Positions 1 to 5,475 of a stretch of 10,562 nucleotides of DNA are shown here, one piece after another. A program made the translations under genes and the position numbers. The stretch lies in contig DFHC01000095.1 of NCBI GenBank assembly GCA_002372575.1, positions 1 through 10,562 on the forward strand. Direction: 5' to 3'. This DNA is from a bacterium UBA3734. Lineage in GTDB: Bacteria; Bacteroidota; Bacteroidia; Bacteroidales; Bacteroidaceae. Each line of letters opens with the position of its first letter. The first letter of the stretch is position 1. A model generated the notes under the pieces. That model was not told the origin of the DNA and ran no database searches. It saw only the letters and a list, made by a program, of their open reading frames with translations.

Positions 1-783
1 ATGATCTACGTCGTGGGCAACGAGCAAAACTACCATTTCCAAGTGCTCTCGCTGCTGCTCGACCGCCTCGGCTTCAAGTGGGGCAAGGAACTCGTGCATT
101 TCTCCTACGGCATGGTGGAGCTGCCCAGCGGCAAGATGAAGTCGAGGGAGGGCACCGTGGTCGATGCCGACGACCTGATTGCGTCGATGATTGAAAACGC
201 CCGTCGGATGAGCGAAGACAAGGTGAACAAGCTCGAAGGCATCAGCGACGAGGAAAAGAGCGAAATCGCCCGCATCGTGGGCATGGGAGCCCTGAAATAC
301 TTCATCCTGAAGGTCGATGCCCGAAAAAACATGCTTTTCAACCCCGAGGAAAGCATCGATTTCAATGGCAACACGGGGCCGTTCATTCAATATACGCACG
401 CGAGGATCAGGAGTATTCTTCGGAGGTACGAAGCCACGGAGGTACGGAGGTGCGAGAATAGTTCAAGTGCAGAGACTAATCTCGTACCCCCGAACCCCCG
501 AACCCCCGAACCCCCGAATGCTAAAGAAACCGCCCTCATCCAGAAACTCAGCGAGTTCCCCGCCGTCGTCGAGCAGGCAGGCAAGGACTATTCGCCCTCG
601 GGCATCGCCAACTACTGCTACGAGCTGACGAAAGAGTTCAACCAGTTCTATCACGACTACAGCATCCTCAACGCCGAGACCGACGAAGCCCGACAGCTGC
701 GCCTCACCATCGCCCGCAACGTGGCCAAAACGCTGAAAAACGGCATGGCGCTGCTCGGAATCGAAGTACCAGAGAGGATGTAA
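1..783 (+). CDS. argS: Arginyl-tRNA synthetase, C-terminal part (5' end cut by window)
   Basis: Cytoplasmic class I aminoacyl-tRNA synthetase that charges tRNA-Arg with arginine using ATP. The 260 residues seen are roughly the last 40-45% of a protein that is usually about 590-600 residues, so the ATG at base 1 is probably an internal methionine and the true start is upstream. Visible parts: the end of the catalytic Rossmann domain (IYVVGNEQNYHFQ at residues 2-14), the KMSKS-loop equivalent KMKSREG (45-51), the conserved FNGNTGPFIQYTHAR segment (121-135), then the DALR anticodon-binding domain ending in the family-typical LLGIEVPERM. Odd: residues about 141-176, a linker that is short in relatives I remember, are expanded by two tandem octamer arrays (421-460 and 487-518) that read in frame as a Pro/Asn/Arg/Glu-rich stretch. 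The frame stays open through both. The next gene follows after 13 nt. Identity is near certain. Confidence 0.97.
   Translation: MIYVVGNEQNYHFQVLSLLLDRLGFKWGKELVHFSYGMVELPSGKMKSREGTVVDADDLIASMIENARRMSEDKVNKLEGISDEEKSEIARIVGMGALKYFILKVDARKNMLFNPEESIDFNGNTGPFIQYTHARIRSILRRYEATEVRRCENSSSAETNLVPPNPRTPEPPNAKETALIQKLSEFPAVVEQAGKDYSPSGIANYCYELTKEFNQFYHDYSILNAETDEARQLRLTIARNVAKTLKNGMALLGIEVPERM
421..460 (+). repeat. Octamer tandem array (CGGAGGTA-like) inside argS
   Basis: Five consecutive 8-nt units can be read: CGGAGGTA, CGAAGCCA, CGGAGGTA, CGGAGGTG, CGAGAATA. The first, third and fourth are near identical and the others are degenerate. The array lies in the argS linker just after the FIQYTHARIRSIL helix and encodes about 13 residues (RRYEATEVRRCEN). 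Eight is not a multiple of three, so the encoded peptide repeats only every 24 nt. Confidence 0.75.
487..518 (+). repeat. Perfect 4x octamer CCCCCGAA inside argS
   Basis: Four perfect head-to-tail copies of CCCCCGAA occupy 487-494, 495-502, 503-510 and 511-518. In the argS frame they encode PPNPRTPEPPN. The array is 26 nt downstream of the other octamer array. The complement of the octamer family in prmC (GAACTCCY) matches this unit read as GAACCCCC, so the two arrays belong to one repeat family in opposite orientations. Confidence 0.93.
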
Positions 784-796
784 AAAAAATATAGTT

Positions 797-1366
797 ATGA
801 AAACAATATTGATATCTGGAACGATTGTTTTAATAGGCGTCATCCTGTGGTATTTATTTTCTTCGTGTAGCCCAAAGAAAGAGAATTCATCAAATGTTAT
901 TGAAAAGGAATTTGTTGGAAAGGGTTCCATTTTTGTCACCAATATGACAAAAGAAGAACTTCTTCGTGCAATAGAAGATTTTATGAGGATATACACACAA
1001 GACGGTCACCCATATACACGACCAGCAATCCAAGAAAAGTCACAAGGATTTTTGTTGACTTTCGATGACAATATCGATTATTTTGGCTTCTGTTTCTGGG
1101 TGAACTATTTGGTTTATAGCGATAAGGCGGTTCGACACAACGACCACGTTACAGGTTGGTTGCAAGTGAAAGATGTTGAAGACGAGAAGATCCGCTTTTT
1201 TGCTCACCAGACCTTAATGCTATACATCCCGTCATCGGACGCGGAATACGACAATGTATATTTCACAACGAGCGATGGAAAATGTTTTAAACAAGAATTT
1301 TCCGATTCTCGATTGTTGGAACAGCAAACGTCTGTTCTCAAGCCATATCAATCCATTCCCCAATAA
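797..1366 (+). CDS. Unknown small membrane-anchored or lipoprotein
   Basis: A 189-residue protein I do not recognise. The N-terminus is a strong hydrophobic segment (about residues 4-21) followed by FSSC at 21-24, which could be a lipobox with Cys24 as the lipidated residue. If it is not cleaved by signal peptidase II it would be an inner-membrane anchor. The rest is a soluble domain of about 165 residues rich in aromatic and acidic residues, with no catalytic motif I can name. The start is chosen because it gives a complete signal-like N-terminus (MKTILISG) 13 nt after argS. It ends 3 nt before the RNase HI gene, so the three are probably co-transcribed. The gene is visibly more AT-rich than argS and rnhA on either side, using many AAA, GAA, ATA and TTT codons, which suggests separate ancestry. 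The reading frame is credible; the function is unknown. Confidence 0.8.
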   Translation: MKTILISGTIVLIGVILWYLFSSCSPKKENSSNVIEKEFVGKGSIFVTNMTKEELLRAIEDFMRIYTQDGHPYTRPAIQEKSQGFLLTFDDNIDYFGFCFWVNYLVYSDKAVRHNDHVTGWLQVKDVEDEKIRFFAHQTLMLYIPSSDAEYDNVYFTTSDGKCFKQEFSDSRLLEQQTSVLKPYQSIPQ

Positions 1367-1369
1367 GCG

Positions 1370-1837
1370 ATGAACCTGACGAATCCACCCGACTATCGCC
1401 ACGACACGGTGCTTCCGCTTCATCCCGAAGTGAAGGCCAATGCTTGGGCCGTCGATGCCGCCTGCTCGGGCAACCCGGGCCCGATGGAGTATCAGGCAGT
1501 GGATTTGCAGACGGGGCAGCGCGTGTTCCACTTCGGCCCCATCCACGGCACCAACAACATCGGGGAGTTTCTCGCCATCGTCCACGCGCTGGCACTCCTG
1601 CAGCAGCAAGGACGCCACGACACCACCATCTACAGCGACTCCTACAACGCCATCCTATGGGTGAACAAGCGCAAGTGCAAAACCAAACTCGCCCTCACGC
1701 CCCAGACCAAGGAAACCCACCAAATCATCCAGCGAGCCGAACGATGGCTCAACACCCACACATGGCGAAATCCAATTGTGAAATGGGAAACACAAAAGTG
1801 GGGAGAAGTGCCCGCCGACTTCGGAAGAAAACGTTAA
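1370..1837 (+). CDS. rnhA: Ribonuclease HI, compact form
   Basis: A 155-residue RNase H fold protein that should cut the RNA strand of RNA-DNA hybrids (R-loops, primers). The four acidic metal-binding residues can be placed: Asp29 in VDAACSGNPG, Glu66 in TNNIGEFLAI, Asp90 in YSDSYNA and Asp150 in WGEVPADFGRK. The last motif, with Asp in a KWGE..AD.GRK context, resembles the Bacillus halodurans-type RNase HI rather than the E. coli protein. Relatives of that type often carry an N-terminal hybrid-binding (viroplasmin-like) domain; here only about 22 residues precede the catalytic domain, so that domain is absent. The start at 1370 is 3 nt after the preceding stop, which suggests translational coupling. 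The symbol rests on family membership; the fold and active site are clear. Confidence 0.9.
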   Translation: MNLTNPPDYRHDTVLPLHPEVKANAWAVDAACSGNPGPMEYQAVDLQTGQRVFHFGPIHGTNNIGEFLAIVHALALLQQQGRHDTTIYSDSYNAILWVNKRKCKTKLALTPQTKETHQIIQRAERWLNTHTWRNPIVKWETQKWGEVPADFGRKR

Positions 1838-1850
1838 ACTACGTTTTTAT
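1828..1850 (+). terminator. Weak intrinsic terminator overlapping the rnhA stop
   Basis: AAAACGT (1828-1834), a 6-nt loop, then ACGTTTT (1841-1847) form a 7-bp stem with a further T-rich run. The loop begins exactly at the rnhA stop codon. The stem has only two G-C pairs, so termination may be inefficient, but the position at the end of the argS-rnhA group fits. Confidence 0.4.
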
Positions 1851-1902
1851 TTCTCCGTTTTAAGTTAATTTTATATAATACTATATCTGAAACGCATAAA
1901 AA

Positions 1903-1935
1903 TTTCATTTTTATCAAGGTATTTCGTTATCTTTG
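1903..1935 (+). promoter_or_regulatory. Bacteroidota-type promoter for the fimbrillin operon
   Basis: A perfect -7 element TATCTTTG lies at 1928-1935, with a near-match to the -33 element (TTTC, 1903-1906) 21 nt upstream. The region is strongly AT-rich. A transcript starting near 1942 would have a leader of only about 20-25 nt before the ATG at 1965. No other regulatory element is obvious in the 127-nt gap. Confidence 0.7.
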
Positions 1936-1964
1936 TACACTTAAACTAATTTTTCGGCTAGAAA

Positions 1965-2234
1965 ATGAACTCAAGACAAAAAACAAGCGCACGACGCGCC
2001 TACACCCGGCCCGAAGTCTGGGTGGTGCCATGCCAAATTCCGGCTATCATGGGACCGTCGAGGATTCATGCCGCAGGCAGCGACTGGATCAACAATCCTG
2101 AGTCGGGTTTGAATTGGAATGACGGACTCCCTTCCACTTACAATCCGTCTGGATCTTTCGGATTTAAGTCGGTATGGGAAGCCAAAGCCAAGGTACTTCA
2201 AGACGGACAAATCGTAGAAGTGCCTCTCGATTGA
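1965..2234 (+). CDS. Small protein of unknown function leading the fimbrillin operon
   Basis: An 89-residue protein without signal peptide or membrane segment. The N-terminus is basic (Arg/Lys/Thr-rich, residues 4-15), followed by YTRPEVWVVPCQIPAIMG. The rest is rich in Asn, Ser, Gly and Pro and ends KVLQDGQIVEVPLD. It resembles, in general form only, the short Bacteroidales proteins that begin with a Tyr-x-x-Pro motif and precede surface-lipoprotein or fimbrillin genes; none has a function I can name. It is the first gene after a good promoter and lies 44 nt upstream of the first large lipoprotein, so co-transcription is likely. Promoter spacing and position support a real gene. A role in expression or export of the downstream proteins is only a guess. 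Confidence 0.7.
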   Translation: MNSRQKTSARRAYTRPEVWVVPCQIPAIMGPSRIHAAGSDWINNPESGLNWNDGLPSTYNPSGSFGFKSVWEAKAKVLQDGQIVEVPLD

Positions 2235-2278
2235 GACAAAAAGAATTTCTGTATTTTGAAATCAGCGAAGAAAAGAAG

Positions 2279-5200
2279 ATGGACATGAAGAGAATCATAG
2301 CAGGGTATGCCATGGCGACAGCCGTGGTACTTGGGTTTACGGCCTGTTCTGAAAAAATTGAAGGCACAGGAGGTGAAGACAGTCAGAGTATTGGCATTGG
2401 TGTCGCCGTGAAACAAGGATGGGACGAACCCATTGAGAAGCGCAATGCCCGATTTGCCCAAATTGCTGCAAAAAAAGCTGCAGCAGGAGTGAAAGATGTA
2501 CTCGCCTTCAACGAATCGTTCGAAGGCAAGACCCTTTATTTGTGGTGTGATGAAATCGACGGCATCAGCGGCAAAGGTCATTCCATTACCGTCGAATCTG
2601 ACGAAAACGCTGACGAGCAGACACGCGGCACACTCATGAGCGGCGACGACGGCAGTGGAAATTTCGCGAAATCGACGTTCTACGACAATTTCGACATCTA
2701 TGGAGAGAAGGCCACAAGCGGAACTTCTGCCAACTACAAGCCTGGAAGTGTCAACGATTGGACACTGACCAGAAATTTCACATGGAGCGACGACAACAAC
2801 TATACATTCTATGGCGTGGCTCCAGCTTCGGCTGCCGGTGTAAACGCATCGACAACGGGACTCACCTATAACACCCCCTTGGCATCCACCGCTCAGCAGG
2901 ACATCATGGTGGGACCATCCACCGCCAAACGCACCGACCGCAAAATGCTCTTCGACTTCAAGCACGTGCTCTCAGCCGTCAGGTTCAAATTGGGAAGCGA
3001 TTTTGCAACTGGCTACACCATCAAAAAAATTGAATTGACAAACGTTTCCACACAGGGAACATATACTTTCAGCACGGGAAACTGGGTTAATACCAACCCG
3101 AACACCGTCTATGCCGACGATCTGAATTTCGTGACAACCAACCATTTAAACTCGCTCATCACCAGCGACGGAACGCCAAACGACCCAAACGACATCGGCA
3201 CGACCTTCGTCTTGCTACCGCAAACGCTTGGCAGCAATTCATATGCCATTATCACGCTGGAAGATAACGAAAACCCAGGAACCGACCTTCATTTCCAGGC
3301 ATCACTCAATGGGCAGACGTGGGAAAAAGGCCACGCATATACCTACACGATTGCAAACACACCCTACAAGTCAGAATTCACCTTCGAGGTGGAAAACAAT
3401 CCAGAATTCACCTATGACGGAAAAGTTTCCACGACACCCACGCCCAGCACCAACCAGTTCAAAGTGGTGAGCTACTACAGAGGACGTTCTGGAGCCGCTC
3501 CAGAACCCGTGGCATGGACGATTACGGGCTACGAGGAATCGACAGACAACGGCGCGACATGGACATCGGTGTCACCCACCGCACCCGACTGGCTGACCAA
3601 CATCGGCAAAACCAGCGGAGCAGGAGACACGGGAGGCGGAGAAACCTTCACGACTGCCGTAGAGGGACAGGAGTCTCTTCAATTGCGCAGGCAGGGCGAG
3701 CTTCGTTCACGTCCGACGAAAGGCACAGCAGATGCCCCCTACGACCTCTCGCTCTACAAGGTCGACAACGAAACATCTTGGGGAGGCCGCTCCACGGCCA
3801 ACTGCTACATTGTGCGGCAGGGAGGGTACTACAAGATTCCACTCGTTATGGGCAACACCATCACGAGAGGAAAAATCTATACGCCTGAAAAACATGAAGG
3901 AATTATAAAATTTGCCGACCGTGAATATACGGTGAACGACAATCAGAAAACAGAGAAAACAGATAAGTATGGGAATATTACAACCCCAGCAACTCCGACC
4001 CAAGTTTCTGGGTCTTATGTTTATGGATCGGATATCTTCGTCGATTATAACAATCAGCTCGTCACTGCTGCGAACTACAAAGTCGAAGCTACAAAAGCAG
4101 ATGTTTATTGGCACGATTTCCAACACACAGGAAGCCAAACAGAGTTGATAGTCATCAAAGACGTCAATGTCGTTTCCGATAACTCCGACCCGAATGTAGA
4201 CAAATATCTAACCTTTACTGTTGACCCCAAGACCATACAGCAAGGCAACGCAGTCATTGTCGTGAGAAATGCTGGAGGAACCATCACATGGAGCTGGCAC
4301 ATCTATGTCACCGACCGCAACTGGTTGACAGAGGTGACCGACATCAAAACTAGAACTTGGAATAGCGTAAGTCCAGCAGACTTCACGATGGCCAACTACA
4401 ACCTCGGATTCGTAGAAATGGCCAAAAACGGGAGCACCTATACCTACCCCAGGCGAATCATCAGGGTTACCTTCCAGCAAGAAAAATCTGGAACCACCTG
4501 CACAAGAACCATCACACAGAAAGAAGGAACCGTCCCTGCAAACTTCGACTACTTCTGGGACACCAAATACCAGTGGGGACGCAAAGATGCCTTCCCTGGA
4601 AATGGAGTTGGAACCACCGCGGGTGACCAAGAAGGTTCTCCAAGCTCGGGGTGGCTTAAGTCTGGTAGTAAAACCGGACCTTACAAGTGCAAATACTACC
4701 CCGAAGGTACGTACAACCCCGGTAAAGATGTGTCGGGCGGTGCCACCTATGGCTATGCCATTCAGCATCCTGCAGAGAGGATTAGAGGCTCAGGAACTCT
4801 TCCCGCCAAAGGAATGTGGAGCAATCAATTCTATGCGAATGCGTGGTCTGCCACAGAAACAATAGTGAGATGTGGCACGAAAACAGGCTCCGGAGTCAAC
4901 GATCCAAAGGGGGATTTGATGTACCCACTCAACTCTGTGAATCCAGTTGTAAAAACGATATACGACCCCTGTCCCGCAGGTTTTAAGGTTCCGCCATCTG
5001 GCGTGTTCTCTAATTTCAGTAAATCGGGAAACTCTGCAACGGGTACTAACAGGAACATTAGTGGGAGTTTCAGTGTGGGTTATAATTTTTATGCCATAGA
5101 CACTAGCGGTACCACCCTCTTCTTCCCAGCTGCAGGACGCCTGCAAGACTCTGGATTGAGAAATTATTTGACCAACAGCTGGGTCTGGTCGGCAACACCT

Positions 5201-5446
5201 GGTGTAATGCATGATGTTTATGGTAACACATCTGCCACTCGTCTCCACTCCGCTACTGCGGGAATGGCGGGATCTTTCCACTTGAGTTTCACCAACGAAC
5301 AAGTAAACCCGGGAAACCACAACCAGAGCACCATGCCGCAATCGGTGCGTCCGATAGTAGATACTCACGTAAATCGCATCTACCACGATAATACCGACAT
5401 CCGCCCGAATGAGGATGGAGGCAACAAGTCGATTGATTTGAATTAA
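2279..5446 (+). CDS. Fimbrillin-like lipoprotein with C-terminal FISUMP domain (paralog 1)
   Basis: A 1055-residue predicted surface lipoprotein. The frame is open upstream to 2174, but the signal sequence MKRIIAGYAMATAVVLGFTAC begins at 2285 (or 2279), giving a lipobox-like FTAC with Cys23. A Mfa1/FimA-type fimbrillin-like region follows (about 60-380), with the characteristic FDFKHVLSAVRFKL at 225-238. Next come a beta-rich linker with a BACON-like flavour (about 390-480, weak), a middle module with TANCYI (506-511) and TWSWH (670-674), and then YQWGRKDAFPG (764-774). A Fib_succ_major/FISUMP domain has YDPCPAGFKVP (895-905) and SVRPIVD (1022-1028). After it there is a 27-residue polar tail. 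Family knowledge: such proteins are lipidated, sent to the outer membrane, and can be fimbrial subunits or adhesins. The next gene is a paralog 29 nt downstream. A second stop (TAG) directly follows TAA. The architecture is clear; ligand and assembly state are unknown. Confidence 0.93.
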   Translation: MDMKRIIAGYAMATAVVLGFTACSEKIEGTGGEDSQSIGIGVAVKQGWDEPIEKRNARFAQIAAKKAAAGVKDVLAFNESFEGKTLYLWCDEIDGISGKGHSITVESDENADEQTRGTLMSGDDGSGNFAKSTFYDNFDIYGEKATSGTSANYKPGSVNDWTLTRNFTWSDDNNYTFYGVAPASAAGVNASTTGLTYNTPLASTAQQDIMVGPSTAKRTDRKMLFDFKHVLSAVRFKLGSDFATGYTIKKIELTNVSTQGTYTFSTGNWVNTNPNTVYADDLNFVTTNHLNSLITSDGTPNDPNDIGTTFVLLPQTLGSNSYAIITLEDNENPGTDLHFQASLNGQTWEKGHAYTYTIANTPYKSEFTFEVENNPEFTYDGKVSTTPTPSTNQFKVVSYYRGRSGAAPEPVAWTITGYEESTDNGATWTSVSPTAPDWLTNIGKTSGAGDTGGGETFTTAVEGQESLQLRRQGELRSRPTKGTADAPYDLSLYKVDNETSWGGRSTANCYIVRQGGYYKIPLVMGNTITRGKIYTPEKHEGIIKFADREYTVNDNQKTEKTDKYGNITTPATPTQVSGSYVYGSDIFVDYNNQLVTAANYKVEATKADVYWHDFQHTGSQTELIVIKDVNVVSDNSDPNVDKYLTFTVDPKTIQQGNAVIVVRNAGGTITWSWHIYVTDRNWLTEVTDIKTRTWNSVSPADFTMANYNLGFVEMAKNGSTYTYPRRIIRVTFQQEKSGTTCTRTITQKEGTVPANFDYFWDTKYQWGRKDAFPGNGVGTTAGDQEGSPSSGWLKSGSKTGPYKCKYYPEGTYNPGKDVSGGATYGYAIQHPAERIRGSGTLPAKGMWSNQFYANAWSATETIVRCGTKTGSGVNDPKGDLMYPLNSVNPVVKTIYDPCPAGFKVPPSGVFSNFSKSGNSATGTNRNISGSFSVGYNFYAIDTSGTTLFFPAAGRLQDSGLRNYLTNSWVWSATPGVMHDVYGNTSATRLHSATAGMAGSFHLSFTNEQVNPGNHNQSTMPQSVRPIVDTHVNRIYHDNTDIRPNEDGGNKSIDLN

Positions 5447-5475
5447 TAGCAAAATGTAACTAAAAAAACGGAGAG

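Noticed and set aside
463..996. 177-codon minus-strand frame across argS and the next gene
   Set aside because: It spans two good plus-strand genes and shows no family motif.
2174..2278. Upstream extension of the first lipoprotein gene
   Set aside because: It would overlap the small gene at 1965-2234 and bury the lipoprotein signal sequence inside the chain.
2198..2965. 255-codon minus-strand frame opposite the first lipoprotein gene
   Set aside because: It lies fully antisense to a well-supported gene, has no promoter or recognisable motif, and is expected as a shadow.
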